Source of the DNA: Pseudomonadota bacterium
Lineage (GTDB): Bacteria > Myxococcota_A > Polyangia > Polyangiales > Polyangiaceae
Assembly: GCA_023428245.1 (NCBI GenBank)
Contig: JAEYYX010000055.1
Location: 1-64,000 of the forward strand
Direction of reading: 5' to 3'
DNA length: 64,000 nt
Shown: one piece after another, positions 24,949 to 33,599 of the stretch
How positions within the stretch are numbered: position 1 is the first letter of the stretch
How the letters are laid out: each line of letters starts with the position of its first letter
Program-made: the position numbers and the translations under genes
The notes under the pieces: model-generated
Database searches by the model: none
Told to the model about the DNA's origin: nothing
Seen by the model: the letters and a program-made list of their open reading frames with translations, nothing else

Positions 24949-26463
24949 TTACTGGACTCCGAGCTTGTAAGCGAGCTCGTTCCAGCGGAGCTCGTTTTCG
25001 AGCGTGTGAAGATCAAGATCCGCTCCGAAGCGCACGACCTCGAGGCCGGCCATCTTTGCGAAGTCCTCCCACTCGTGCGCCAACACCGCTTGGCAGAAGG
25101 CGGAGTGGTGTCCGCCGCCCGCCGTAATCCAAGCCTTTGCGCCGCGCTTGAAGTCGGGACGCGGGATCCAAAGAGCGCGCGCCGTCGGCAACTTCGGCAT
25201 CGAATGCTCAGGAGCGACGACGTCGAGCTCGGCGACGATCATGCGCATGCGTCCGCCGAGATCCAGCAGTGTAGCGTTCACGGCGGGACCCGGCTTCGCG
25301 TCGAAGACCAAGCGCGCCAGATCAGCGCGTCCACCAATATTTAGCTCATGCACCTCGAGGGCGGGCCGATCGCCAGCGATCGAGGGACAGACCTCGATCA
25401 TGTGTGCGCCGAGGATCCGCTCCTGGCCCGCGGTCAGGTGGTACGTGTAGTCTTCCATGAAGGAGACACCGCCGGGGCGATTCCCGGTCATCACCTTCCC
25501 GAGGCGAACCAGCGCCGCCGTCTTCCAATCACCTTCAGCGCCGAAGCCGTAGCCTTTTGCCATCAGGCGCTGACAGGCAAAGCCCGGGAGCTGCTTCAAG
25601 CCATGCAAATCTTCGAAGGTCGTGGTGAAGGCGCGGTAGCCGCCCTCGTCGAGGAAGGCCTTCATTCCGGCCTCTTGACGCGCCTCGAAACGCAGGCTCT
25701 CCCGGAGAGCTCCGCCCTTTCGGAGCGCCGGCACCAGCGAATAGAGCTCATCGTATTCGCCGACGAGGCGATCGACGTCCGCATCAGGCACCTCAGCGAT
25801 GACCTTCGCCAAATCACCGACGCCGTAGCCGTTCACCGACCAGCCCAGCTGGATCTGCGCCTCGACACGGTCGCCGCCCGTGACTGCGACCTCGCGCATG
25901 TTCATGCCACCGAAGCGAACGATCTTGAGCGACTTGGATTCGCTCCAGGCGAGAGCGCTGCGCGCCCAGCCATCGAGTTCCGTGAGCACTTCCGGATCGC
26001 GGAAGTGACCCACGATGATCTTTCGGTTCATGCGCAGACGCGCACCGATGAACCCGTACTCACGGTCTCCATGAGCTGATTGATTCAGGTTCATGAAGTC
26101 CATGTCGATCTCGCCCCAGGGCAGCTCGACGTTGAACTGAGTGTGGAGGTGAGCCAGGGGCTTCTGCAGGTGAGTTAGGCCTGCAATCCACATCTTGGCG
26201 GGGGAGAAGGTGTGCATCCAGGTGATGACACCGATGCAGTTCGGGTCACTGTTCGCCGCGAGGCAGACTGAACGGATGTCTTCGGGCGTCGTCAGAATTG
26301 GCTTCCACACGATCCGCACCGGGACACGCCCCGCGCCGTCCAAACTCGCCGCAATTTGGCGCGAGTTCTCGCTGACCTGTTTCAGGGTCTCAGGGCCGTA
26401 GAGGTGTTGGCTCCCGGTGAGGAACCAGAGTTCTTTTTCGGATTGAATCGCCTCGCTCGTCAT
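24949..26463 (-). CDS. araA: L-arabinose isomerase
   Basis: Protein of 504 residues. It opens with LWFLTGSQHLYGPETLKQV, the family signature, and has TPAEDIR-like, MHTFSPAKMWIAGL, HLHTQFNVELPW and FMNLNQSAHGDREYGFIGARL in order, then GDWKTAALVR, FMEDYTYHL and GGGHHSAFC, which contain metal-binding Glu and His residues. It converts L-arabinose to L-ribulose. It is the first gene of the arabinose operon and follows a promoter with a built-in operator at 26519-26547. Confidence 0.95.
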   Translation of the reverse strand: MTSEAIQSEKELWFLTGSQHLYGPETLKQVSENSRQIAASLDGAGRVPVRIVWKPILTTPEDIRSVCLAANSDPNCIGVITWMHTFSPAKMWIAGLTHLQKPLAHLHTQFNVELPWGEIDMDFMNLNQSAHGDREYGFIGARLRMNRKIIVGHFRDPEVLTELDGWARSALAWSESKSLKIVRFGGMNMREVAVTGGDRVEAQIQLGWSVNGYGVGDLAKVIAEVPDADVDRLVGEYDELYSLVPALRKGGALRESLRFEARQEAGMKAFLDEGGYRAFTTTFEDLHGLKQLPGFACQRLMAKGYGFGAEGDWKTAALVRLGKVMTGNRPGGVSFMEDYTYHLTAGQERILGAHMIEVCPSIAGDRPALEVHELNIGGRADLARLVFDAKPGPAVNATLLDLGGRMRMIVAELDVVAPEHSMPKLPTARALWIPRPDFKRGAKAWITAGGGHHSAFCQAVLAHEWEDFAKMAGLEVVRFGADLDLHTLENELRWNELAYKLGVQ

Positions 26464-26518
26464 CGTTTGCTCGAGAAGCTGGGGGGCCCAAGCCGCGGCG
26501 TTGGGTCAGATGTTCCAA

Positions 26519-26547
26519 ATTGTGAACGTTAACATTGGTTCTGTCAA
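26519..26547 (-). promoter_or_regulatory. araA promoter with embedded AraR/LacI-type operator
   Basis: Read on the minus strand: TTGACA (26542-26547), 17 bases, then CACAAT (26519-26524). The operator, TGTGAACGTTAACA on the plus strand (26521-26534), is a near-perfect palindrome centred on ACGT, the geometry expected for a LacI-family dimer. It overlaps the -10, so binding should block transcription. The same arrangement recurs before the porin and both GH54 genes. Confidence 0.75.
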
Positions 26548-26564
26548 CCGGAATGTAGTATCAG

Positions 26565-27590
26565 ATGCGTGTGTCCGAACCCGAGAAGCGCAAACTTGCG
26601 GTGATGGCGGATGTTGCGCGGCTCGCGGGGGTCTCGCACCAGACGGTCTCGCGAGTTCTTCATGATAACCCGAACGTTCGGGGAGAAACTCGTGAGCGAG
26701 TCCTCGCGGCCATCCGACAGCTCAACTACCGACCGAACTCCATGGCGAGGGCGCTCGTTACAGGACGCTCGAAGACGATCGGCGTCGTGAGCTCCGATAC
26801 GACGTTCTACGGCCCAGCGTCGACCCTGTTTGGGATCGAGCGCGCTGCATACGACGCCGGATACGCCGTGAGCGTGTCGAGTCTACGCTCCATCAGCAGT
26901 AGAAATGTTGTGTTAGACGCGATTCAGCAGCTCCTCGATCAGGGCGTGGATGGCGTCGCCGTGATCGCTCCGCTTCGGAGCGGTGTGGATGCCTTGCGAC
27001 ACGTGAGCCCCGACGTGCCTGTCGTGGCACTCGAAGCTGGCCAAAGTGCGACCGTTCCGGTCGCTACCGTCGATCAACGCGCTGGCGCTGCTGCTGCTAC
27101 GCGGCACCTCTTGAGCCTCGGTCACAAGACCGTTTGGCATCTCGCCGGACCTCTGGATTGGCAGGAAGCCGAAGAGCGCATCTTGGGCTGGAAGACGACC
27201 CTTGAAGCGGCAGGAGCGGCAGTGCCTCCTGTTTTGCGCGGCGATTGGACCGCGCGTTCGGGATACGAGCTCGGAGAAGCTCTCCTCGACAATGACGAGC
27301 TCACGGCAGTCTTCGTCGGCAACGATCAGATGGCCCTCGGGCTTCTGCGGCGATTGTGGGAGGCGGGGCGTGAGGTACCGCGGGACATCAGCTTGGTGGG
27401 CTTCGATGACATTCCGGAGGCTGCTTATTTCACGCCTCCGCTCACAACAGTCCGTCAGGACTTCAGTGAACTCGGCAGGCGCTGTCTGAAGCTCTTGCTC
27501 TCGAAGGTCGAAGGCGAGGAGCATTCGGGGCGCGTTGTGGTTGCTCCTGAGCTTGTCGTGCGGGAGTCGACAGGAGCCGCTCGCTGTTGA
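26565..27590 (+). CDS. LacI-family repressor, probable arabinose regulator
   Basis: Protein of 341 residues. The N-terminus is a LacI helix-turn-helix (VMADVARLAGVSHQTVSRVLHDNPNVRGETRERVLAAIRQLNYRPNSMARAL), including the hinge, followed by a periplasmic-binding-type sugar domain ending in GFDDIPEAAYFTPPLTTVRQDFSELGRR. It is transcribed away from araA, and the palindromic site 26521-26534 lies between them. It probably represses araA, the porin and GH54 genes until arabinose or a related sugar binds. ATG 26565 has almost no leader and no ribosome site; ATG 26604, just before the helix-turn-helix, is possible. This is a LacI protein, not an AraC-type or GntR-type AraR. Confidence 0.92.
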   Translation: MRVSEPEKRKLAVMADVARLAGVSHQTVSRVLHDNPNVRGETRERVLAAIRQLNYRPNSMARALVTGRSKTIGVVSSDTTFYGPASTLFGIERAAYDAGYAVSVSSLRSISSRNVVLDAIQQLLDQGVDGVAVIAPLRSGVDALRHVSPDVPVVALEAGQSATVPVATVDQRAGAAAATRHLLSLGHKTVWHLAGPLDWQEAEERILGWKTTLEAAGAAVPPVLRGDWTARSGYELGEALLDNDELTAVFVGNDQMALGLLRRLWEAGREVPRDISLVGFDDIPEAAYFTPPLTTVRQDFSELGRRCLKLLLSKVEGEEHSGRVVVAPELVVRESTGAARC

Positions 27591-27657
27591 GCTGAGACGG
27601 CTGAGCTCCCGGGAAGGGGGCCATCGGGGAGTGTCAGGTTCGAGCCCCTCAAAGCAT

Positions 27658-27691
27658 ATCGCCCGCTGAGCTCAGCTCTGCGGGCGATTTT
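27658..27691 (+). terminator. Rho-independent terminator after the LacI gene
   Basis: Perfect 9-base arms ATCGCCCGC (27658-27666) and GCGGGCGAT (27680-27688) followed by TTTT. It lies between the convergent regulator and porin genes and could act for both. Confidence 0.8.
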
Positions 27692-27713
27692 CATGTCTCT
27701 TTTCGAGAACTGG

Positions 27714-29402
27714 TCAAAACTGAATGTCCGCCTGAATCTTCACGACATCCATATCCGGGATCGAACCAGCGTACACGCCGCCCTGGATGATGTGAGCACC
27801 CGCTACGAGCGGCGAGTTCCAGGGCCAGAGACCGGCCAGAGTCATGTTGTCGCCGTAGCGGTAGCGCGAGTATTGGAGGTAGACCCGCTCGCCCGAGAGG
27901 TAGTCGGAGTAAAACGATACGCGCGCGGTGATGGCCGAGAAGAGGTACCCTGGGTGACCCATCTCGTAGTTGACTGAGTCGAAGCGCCCCATGACGCCGA
28001 GCCACTTCCAGGGGTTGTACTCGAGATCGAGGCCCCACTTGAAGCTCGTGATTCCGTTCCAAGGGAGCGACGACGTATCGGGGAGATCGAACTTGGAGTC
28101 GACGAGGAGGCCGAATGCGCTGAACTTGATGCGCGGGACGGCGGCGTCGACGTCACCGAGCACATTCGCCAGCGTATTTTCGTAGAGGAAGCCGAGATTG
28201 AGGAGGCGCCCGCTGCCGGTGCTGTTCGCGGGGCTCCCCGTCCAAGCGAGATAGTTCTCAGCGAGCCCACCGGGGCTCAGCCCGTGCACGATCTCGACGC
28301 CGGCTTGGCCGAGTGCCCAGCCGTTCTTGATCGAGACGAGTGAGGGAGAGACCCAGAGATTGCCGACGCGCGGGAGTGAAACCTTTACCTCACCGCCGAC
28401 CGTCGAAAGGCTCGCCTCTCGGACGTTTGTGAAAGATTTCTCGCCTGATGCTTGCAGCGAGAGGTTCGGGTCAAGCGTGAACTGGAGGTTCTGGTGGAGC
28501 CCGATTTCGAGGAGCTTTTTGTAGTTGAACTGAAGGTGCAGGTACTCGATCAGGTTCGCGCCGACGCGCGCTTGGTAAAAGACCGGATCGAGAGCGTTGT
28601 AGGTACCGTCGCGGCCAGTTCCGAACCCTTGCACGAGGGCTACCGAGATATCCTCGCTGAAGGGAATCGTGAGCTTCAGCTGCTCGCCGATCTGGCGGTA
28701 TTGGCCGAGTGTGTACGTGTCGTACTTTTCATGGCGCCCGAACTTGGGCCACCAGGCGCCGCCGGAGAGCGCGATGTTGGGCTTGATCTTGCCGACTTCG
28801 AAGTCTGTGTTGATCGTGAGGTAGGCGATACCTGGGACCCATGCGGCGTCTGGGTTTCGGAAGCCCGCGCCAGACAGCCAATAGCCCATCCAGCCGACGG
28901 TCGCTTCCGCGTGCTTCGACTTGGCGCTCGCAAAGAGTTCGACCCAGTCCTGCTCCTGCAGACGGGTGTATGCAAAGCTAAAGTAGTTCGCGTCGACGGT
29001 GCGGTTCGGTCCGTAGGAGATCTGCGTCTTCGGCGCACCCGTCAGATCGTTGGGATCCGGACGGTTACTGATACCGAGCGCGACGGGCGCTCGGAAATAG
29101 CCGTGGAACCCAAACTCCCAAGCCTTCTTGGGCTTGTCGTCAGCTTTCGCCTGCGTGTCTTTCTCGGTGTTGCCGGAAGCGGATGCTGAGGTGGCTCCCG
29201 CTGCGATCTCGACCGACCCGGTCTGATGGGACTTCTCGGAAACGGGGGCGGGATCGTCCACGGGAGCACTCGGCTCATGAGTCGAACTTGGCTCTGGAGT
29301 CTCCGCGCTCGGATCTTCCGTGCTGTCGTCGTAATCTTGTCCCGCGGCTTGGGAAGCGAAGAGGAGCGGGCCCAAGACGAGCAATGAGTGCAGTTTGCGC
29401 AT
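27714..29402 (-). CDS. Outer-membrane beta-barrel protein, probable oligosaccharide porin
   Basis: Protein of 562 residues. It has a signal peptide (cleavage near QAAGQ, residue 21), an acidic Ser/Pro/Glu-rich spacer to about residue 95, and then long alternating strands rich in Tyr, Trp and Gly with a terminal Phe (KIQADIQF), the mark of an outer-membrane barrel. No TonB box is visible, so a passive porin is more likely than a TonB receptor. Its promoter (29479-29507) carries the same operator as araA, which places it in the arabinose regulon. I do not recognise a specific named family. It is convergent with the regulator gene. Confidence 0.78.
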   Translation of the reverse strand: MRKLHSLLVLGPLLFASQAAGQDYDDSTEDPSAETPEPSSTHEPSAPVDDPAPVSEKSHQTGSVEIAAGATSASASGNTEKDTQAKADDKPKKAWEFGFHGYFRAPVALGISNRPDPNDLTGAPKTQISYGPNRTVDANYFSFAYTRLQEQDWVELFASAKSKHAEATVGWMGYWLSGAGFRNPDAAWVPGIAYLTINTDFEVGKIKPNIALSGGAWWPKFGRHEKYDTYTLGQYRQIGEQLKLTIPFSEDISVALVQGFGTGRDGTYNALDPVFYQARVGANLIEYLHLQFNYKKLLEIGLHQNLQFTLDPNLSLQASGEKSFTNVREASLSTVGGEVKVSLPRVGNLWVSPSLVSIKNGWALGQAGVEIVHGLSPGGLAENYLAWTGSPANSTGSGRLLNLGFLYENTLANVLGDVDAAVPRIKFSAFGLLVDSKFDLPDTSSLPWNGITSFKWGLDLEYNPWKWLGVMGRFDSVNYEMGHPGYLFSAITARVSFYSDYLSGERVYLQYSRYRYGDNMTLAGLWPWNSPLVAGAHIIQGGVYAGSIPDMDVVKIQADIQF

Positions 29403-29478
29403 GCGTGGCTTCTCGGTAGCGATGTCGAAGGGTACGGAAAGGGACCGCTCGCGCGCTACCTTTCAGCAAGGGTGAGCG

Positions 29479-29507
29479 AGTGTGAGCGTTAACATGGGGC
29501 CTGTCAA
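29479..29507 (-). promoter_or_regulatory. Porin promoter with embedded operator
   Basis: Minus strand: TTGACA (29502-29507), 17-base spacer, CACACT (29479-29484). The operator is TGTGAGCGTTAACA (29481-29494, plus strand), one base different from the araA copy. Bases around the -35 are also shared with the araA promoter (CTGTCAA then CCGGA on the plus strand). Confidence 0.75.
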
Positions 29508-29558
29508 TCCGGATTGTGAGTGAATCAGGATCTCGGATCGGGGCTCGCGAACGGGGCG

Positions 29559-30737
29559 TTACTGGCCATATTTGGCTTCAGAGATGGCGACTTGGAGGGC
29601 CTCGACGACCTCTTTTTTCGCGGCACCGAGGGCGATCACGCCCTCATAAAAGCGCCCGCCGGCGGCGTTGCTGTTGTCGCCACCGATACCGAGAATGACG
29701 GAGCCCTGCTTCTGCATGGGGACATAGCCGGGCTTCTCGGGCCTGATGCCGTCGTACATCTCCTTGATGGCGTTCGTTTGGGCGTCGCCGCCGTAAACAG
29801 CGAAGCGACCCTTGCCGTTGTTCTTGTCGGCGGTGTCTCCGACGACAACCGCGGAGACGAAGTCGAAGGCGACCGAGGTGGCCGTGGAGATGTTATCCCA
29901 TTGGTTGTTCTCCCACCCGGGATAAAGCCCGTTCTCCATGTCCGCCATGACCCAGGGACCAGTCCCGACGCCGCTGCCCCAGACGGCTCCCATTCCGAGA
30001 TATACGGCCTCCATCGTGCCGTTTCCGTCATTGTTCGCGGTGACTTCGGCGTTTCCGTAATCGAAGCAACAGCCGTGAGCCAGGTCGTGCTGACTGCTGA
30101 TCATGTACTGGGTCTGAGGATCGTCGCCGACCGGGACACCTGAGGGGATGGTTGTAGGATCGGGATAGGGACACTCGTTACAAGCGGCGCGGTAGCCATA
30201 CTTGGGCTTGATTCGGATCCCGAATACCGATCGGCCATTGATCGTGACCGGGAGCCAATCTGCCGGAACCGGTAGGCCAGGGGTCTGTTTGGCGCTTCCC
30301 TTTGGCGCCGGCGTGAGATGATTCCCGTACCCTGACTGATCGTAGATGATGCTGATGATACATTCGGTCCCAGCGCAGAACTCCAGCTGAGCTGCGGCAT
30401 CGGCATAGCCGTCGACAGTGCCGATATCGCGAGTGCCTGTGTCGGACTGCACCTGATAGAGAGGACCTGCATATTCCGGCACGATGACACGGACGGTGCT
30501 GTGTGCGGAGACACACTCGTGGCCGGCGTCGCCGAGAACCTTACATGGCAGGGTCGCGGTATTCGGAGGCAAGGTAATGGTACCTCCTCCTCCTGCGCCA
30601 TTCCCTCCTGCGTCATTGCCTCCCGAGCCGATGACTTCACGAAGGCTGGCTACCGGATAGTCACCACACGCAACCGCGCCGATTGCGGCCAAGGAGGTAG
30701 CGAAGACGGCGACGAGGACACAGGTTTGTCGTTTCAT
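29559..30737 (-). CDS. GH54-type alpha-L-arabinofuranosidase lipoprotein
   Basis: Protein of 392 residues from ATG 30737. The lipobox ends at Cys24 and is followed by a Gly-rich linker to about residue 55. The catalytic domain matches fungal AbfB (family 54): CVSAHSTVR, IIYDQSGYGNHLT, the unusual vicinal Cys223-Cys224 in HGCCFDYGNAE that contacts sugar in AbfB, Glu268 in VMADMENG (nucleophile) and Asp354 in GIGGDNSN (acid/base). The C-terminal family-42 binding domain of fungal enzymes is absent. It should release terminal arabinose from arabinan or arabinoxylan at the cell surface. Its promoter carries a weaker copy of the arabinose operator, and it diverges from a second GH54 gene. Confidence 0.85.
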   Translation of the reverse strand: MKRQTCVLVAVFATSLAAIGAVACGDYPVASLREVIGSGGNDAGGNGAGGGGTITLPPNTATLPCKVLGDAGHECVSAHSTVRVIVPEYAGPLYQVQSDTGTRDIGTVDGYADAAAQLEFCAGTECIISIIYDQSGYGNHLTPAPKGSAKQTPGLPVPADWLPVTINGRSVFGIRIKPKYGYRAACNECPYPDPTTIPSGVPVGDDPQTQYMISSQHDLAHGCCFDYGNAEVTANNDGNGTMEAVYLGMGAVWGSGVGTGPWVMADMENGLYPGWENNQWDNISTATSVAFDFVSAVVVGDTADKNNGKGRFAVYGGDAQTNAIKEMYDGIRPEKPGYVPMQKQGSVILGIGGDNSNAAGGRFYEGVIALGAAKKEVVEALQVAISEAKYGQ

Positions 30738-30810
30738 GAAGATTTTCCCGAGAGATTCGACGAGGGGCCGAGTTCCCACAAAAAGCTCATTGTGAGACAG
30801 GGCGCCAATG

Positions 30811-30840
30811 ATGTTAACGCAAACACACGCTGAATAACAA
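30811..30840 (-). promoter_or_regulatory. GH54 (minus strand) promoter with operator
   Basis: Minus strand: TTGTTA (30835-30840), 18 bases, TAACAT (30811-30816). The operator, TGTTAACGCAAACA on the plus strand (30812-30825), matches one half of the arabinose site perfectly and the other half less well. Fit is poorer than for the other three promoters. Confidence 0.5.
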
Positions 30841-31112
30841 CCATAATCTGAACAGAAGCACAAAGGGTACCCCGCCGCTCGAACTCAGGGCAGGACGCTA
30901 ATATCTCCTCCCACTCGAGGAAAATTGAAGTCGCTCTAGATTCGACAGGATTTGCCGACACCAGCCAAATCTAGCTGCCGTGACGCATCTCAGCGAAGTC
31001 CTTACGAGAAAAGTCTGAGCCAATGAAGGCGCGTGTGGGTAGGGGCTGGAGGAGGGGAAGCCGTTCCATGCGGCAGCCTCCCGAAGGGGTTTCGTGATGC
31101 AAGAACTAACAC
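30841..31112. other. Spacer between divergent GH54 promoters, no gene seen
   Basis: About 270 bases separate the two divergent promoter regions. Frames here are short and lack ribosome sites or family features, and no hairpin stood out. Confidence 0.5.
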
Positions 31113-31141
31113 TTGACACTCGAGTTGTGAGCGTTCACACT
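31113..31141 (+). promoter_or_regulatory. GH54 (plus strand) promoter with embedded operator
   Basis: TTGACA (31113-31118), 17-base spacer, CACACT (31136-31141). The operator TGTGAGCGTTCACA (31126-31139) is the most symmetrical of the set. Hexamers and spacing are the same as in the porin promoter. Confidence 0.78.
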
Positions 31142-31175
31142 TTGAGCCTGTCCACGACTCTCGGAGGTTGATCGT

Positions 31176-32633
31176 ATGAAATTCTCTCGCCCACTCATCG
31201 CCCTCGCGGGCTCCGTCTTGGCAATCGCGGCATGCAGCGGAACGGATCGTGATCCGGACACCGGTGGAGTCGGCGGAGACGTCGCGGCCGGCGGCAGCAA
31301 CAATCCGGCCGCGGGCGGAGCCGCTTCGGGCGGTCAGGTCTCGGGTAGCGGAGCGAGCACGAGTTCAGGTGGTCAACAGGCGGTCACTGGTGGCGCACAG
31401 AACGGCGCTGGCGGAACGGCAGCTGGCGGCGCTGGGCCGGGCAGCGGCGGCGAGGGACCGGGCAGCGGCGGCGAGGGATCAGGTGCCGCGCCGGGCTCGG
31501 GTGGCAATGACGGCGCGGGTGGTATGCCTCCGGTATCGGCCGAAGGCCCATGCGATATTTACGCGGAAGGGGGCACCGAATGCGTCGCCGCCTACAGCAC
31601 CGTGCGTCGTTTGCTGAGCAGCTATGACGGGCCTCTCTACCAAGTCCGATCGGGCAGTAGCGCGTACAACATCGGCGGCCAGCGCGTGACCAACCCGATG
31701 CAGGCCACGGCGCCGGCGCAGGGAACCCAGGTTCCTTACCAGCTTACGCCCGAGCCGGGTGAGCTCGTTGACATCCCTCAGACGGCCGACGGATTCGCCG
31801 ACAAGGCAGTGGTCGACGCAGCCTGCGCGAGCACGTGCACCGTCGCGAAGCTCTACGATCAATCGGGCAAAGGCAACCACATTACGGTCGCGAAAAAAGG
31901 TCGCGCGGACGGCGGGAACTTTGCGGCGCTCGACGACTTCGAGACCATCGCGGACGCGGGACCGATCAAGGTCGCAGGGCGCGACGTTTATTCCCTCTTC
32001 ATGGAGCCTCGCCAAGGCTATCGTCAGATCGCCCCGGGCAACGAAATGGCCATCGGGGACGAGCCCCAAGGCATCTATATGGTGGTGGACGGCAAGCGTG
32101 TCGGCACGACGTGCTGTTGGGACTTTGGTAATGTGATCCCGGACCCGACGACCTATGCCGAAATGAACACGTTGTTCTACGGTAAGGCCTTTTGGGGTCG
32201 CGGTGCGGGCAACGGCCCTTGGTTCGGCGCTGACTTCGAGGCCGGCGTGTGGATGGGCGGTTCCCGTCCTGGGGAGCCTGGCTGGGGCGGCTTGACCGAC
32301 GCGGCCAACGCGCCTCCGAACCAGAACAATCCTGCCATGGTCGACGCGAAATTCGCCCTGGGCTTCTTGAAGACGGCGCCGAATCCCGCTCGTTACGCTT
32401 TGCGTATGGCGGACGTCGATAAGGCGACGGCCGTCACGACCGCTTATGCGGGGAACTATCCCTCCACGAAACACCTCGACAGCAAGGGTGCGGTTGTCCT
32501 AGGAGTGGGCGGGGATAACAGCAACAACTCCTTCGGGACCTTCTATGAAGGAGCGATCGTGAAGGGCTTCCCGAGCGACGCGACCGAAGACGCCGTCTTC
32601 CAGCACCTCAAGGCTGTGGGTTACGGCAAGTAA
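31176..32633 (+). CDS. Second GH54-type alpha-L-arabinofuranosidase lipoprotein
   Basis: Protein of 485 residues. The lipobox ends at Cys20; a Gly/Ser/Ala linker with many GG and SGG units runs to about residue 118. The catalytic domain has CDIYAEGGTECVAAYSTVR, KLYDQSGKGNHIT, the vicinal Cys313-Cys314 (TTCCWDFGN), Glu355 in GADFEAG (nucleophile) and Asp447 in GVGGDNSN (acid/base). Compared with the divergent paralogue it carries an extra stretch around residues 165-205 and a longer loop after the nucleophile, so the two may differ in substrate. The promoter contains the best arabinose operator. The following lipoprotein gene starts 17 bases after its stop. Confidence 0.87.
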   Translation: MKFSRPLIALAGSVLAIAACSGTDRDPDTGGVGGDVAAGGSNNPAAGGAASGGQVSGSGASTSSGGQQAVTGGAQNGAGGTAAGGAGPGSGGEGPGSGGEGSGAAPGSGGNDGAGGMPPVSAEGPCDIYAEGGTECVAAYSTVRRLLSSYDGPLYQVRSGSSAYNIGGQRVTNPMQATAPAQGTQVPYQLTPEPGELVDIPQTADGFADKAVVDAACASTCTVAKLYDQSGKGNHITVAKKGRADGGNFAALDDFETIADAGPIKVAGRDVYSLFMEPRQGYRQIAPGNEMAIGDEPQGIYMVVDGKRVGTTCCWDFGNVIPDPTTYAEMNTLFYGKAFWGRGAGNGPWFGADFEAGVWMGGSRPGEPGWGGLTDAANAPPNQNNPAMVDAKFALGFLKTAPNPARYALRMADVDKATAVTTAYAGNYPSTKHLDSKGAVVLGVGGDNSNNSFGTFYEGAIVKGFPSDATEDAVFQHLKAVGYGK

Positions 32634-32650
32634 CGTTTGAGGAGAACTTG

Positions 32651-33493
32651 ATGAATCATCGATGGCTTTGGACCGGCGTTCCGCTCGGAGCGCTTGCGCT
32701 CTCGCTTTCGGCGAGCGCGTGCGGAAGTTATGACGCTCCGAATACGACGGGTGGTACGACCGGCTCGGGCGGGGATGTGACTACTGGTGGCGGTCCCTCC
32801 GGAGGAGCCGCCGCGACGGGTGGTGCGACGAGCTCTGGCGGCGCTGTCGGTACGGGCGGCGACGACACGGGGGCGGGCGGCGGTCTGCCTCCGGAACCCC
32901 CCGAGCCTTCCTGTGAGAACGCTACAGGCTGCGGCGGCAAGATCGAGGGGCTGTGGTTCGCACAGAAGTCGTGTCTTTCCGTCACCGGCGTCGTCGACCT
33001 CGAGGCGGCGGCCATCGGCTGCCCTGAAGCGACGGTCACGGACGGTAAGGTAGAGGTCTCGGGTAACTGGCTGATCAACGCCGACGGGACCGTCTCGGAC
33101 AACACGAACACAATCTCTGAGGTGACCTTCGAGCTCGAGGCGGAGTGTTTGGACGTTTCGGGAACCGTGACCCAGTGTCCGAACATCGGTCTGCCGCTGA
33201 CCGGCATGGGCTTCGATGACGTCCAATGTGTCAACTCGACCGTCACCGCCGGAGGCTGCACCTGTATCGGAAAGGCTAACCAGCAGGGCGGCATGGGCTA
33301 CGTCCTCGGGTTCAATGCGGAGACGAGCGGTAAGTACACCGTCGCGGACAACACGCTCACGGCGGACGGAACAGGGCCTGAGGACCTCGGGTACTCGTTC
33401 TGTGTCGAGGAGCCGTTCATGATCGTGACTCCGACGTCGGTCATGGAGACCGGAACCCTCACGGGAACCATCGTCTTGCAGAGACAAGACTGA
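32651..33493 (+). CDS. Surface lipoprotein of unknown function in the arabinan locus
   Basis: Protein of 280 residues from ATG 32651, preceded by GAGGAGAA. The lipobox ends in SASAC (about residue 24), then a long Gly/Thr/Ser linker to about residue 80. The mature domain is beta-rich with at least eight cysteines, including CENATGCGG, CLDVSG, CVNSTVTAGGCTCIG, and ends in a beta strand before the stop. Cysteine-rich beta sandwiches of this kind often bind or help to display polysaccharide, but I recognise no family. It is cotranscribed with the GH54 gene and followed by a strong terminator. Confidence 0.75.
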   Translation: MNHRWLWTGVPLGALALSLSASACGSYDAPNTTGGTTGSGGDVTTGGGPSGGAAATGGATSSGGAVGTGGDDTGAGGGLPPEPPEPSCENATGCGGKIEGLWFAQKSCLSVTGVVDLEAAAIGCPEATVTDGKVEVSGNWLINADGTVSDNTNTISEVTFELEAECLDVSGTVTQCPNIGLPLTGMGFDDVQCVNSTVTAGGCTCIGKANQQGGMGYVLGFNAETSGKYTVADNTLTADGTGPEDLGYSFCVEEPFMIVTPTSVMETGTLTGTIVLQRQD

Positions 33494-33522
33494 GGAAGCT
33501 GAAAAGCTCCCGAGGCTCGATA

Positions 33523-33556
33523 GAGAGGCGCAGGCAAGCCCCGCGCCTCTCGTCGT
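33523..33556 (+). terminator. Rho-independent terminator
   Basis: Perfect 9-base arms GAGAGGCGC (33523-33531) and GCGCCTCTC (33543-33551) followed by GTCGTTT. It ends the GH54-lipoprotein transcript and separates it from the mutarotase gene. Confidence 0.7.
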
Positions 33557-33599
33557 TTGAGCCTCCGGAGCTTCGAAACTCTCGCGCAGAGGAAGAGCA

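Noticed and set aside
27630..27657. GGTTCGAGCCCC segment resembling a tRNA T arm
   Set aside because: No acceptor, D or anticodon arm can be folded around it; it is the spacer before the terminator of the LacI gene.
31479..32474. 331-codon minus-strand frame opposite the second GH54 gene
   Set aside because: The GH54 frame carries signal peptide, catalytic residues and promoter; the opposite frame has none and is Arg/Val/Asp-rich filler.
19047..33599. Further arabinose operators at TAACGTT words (for example near 24231 and 32633)
   Set aside because: They match only the central bases of the operator, lack the TGT/ACA ends and lie without promoter elements.
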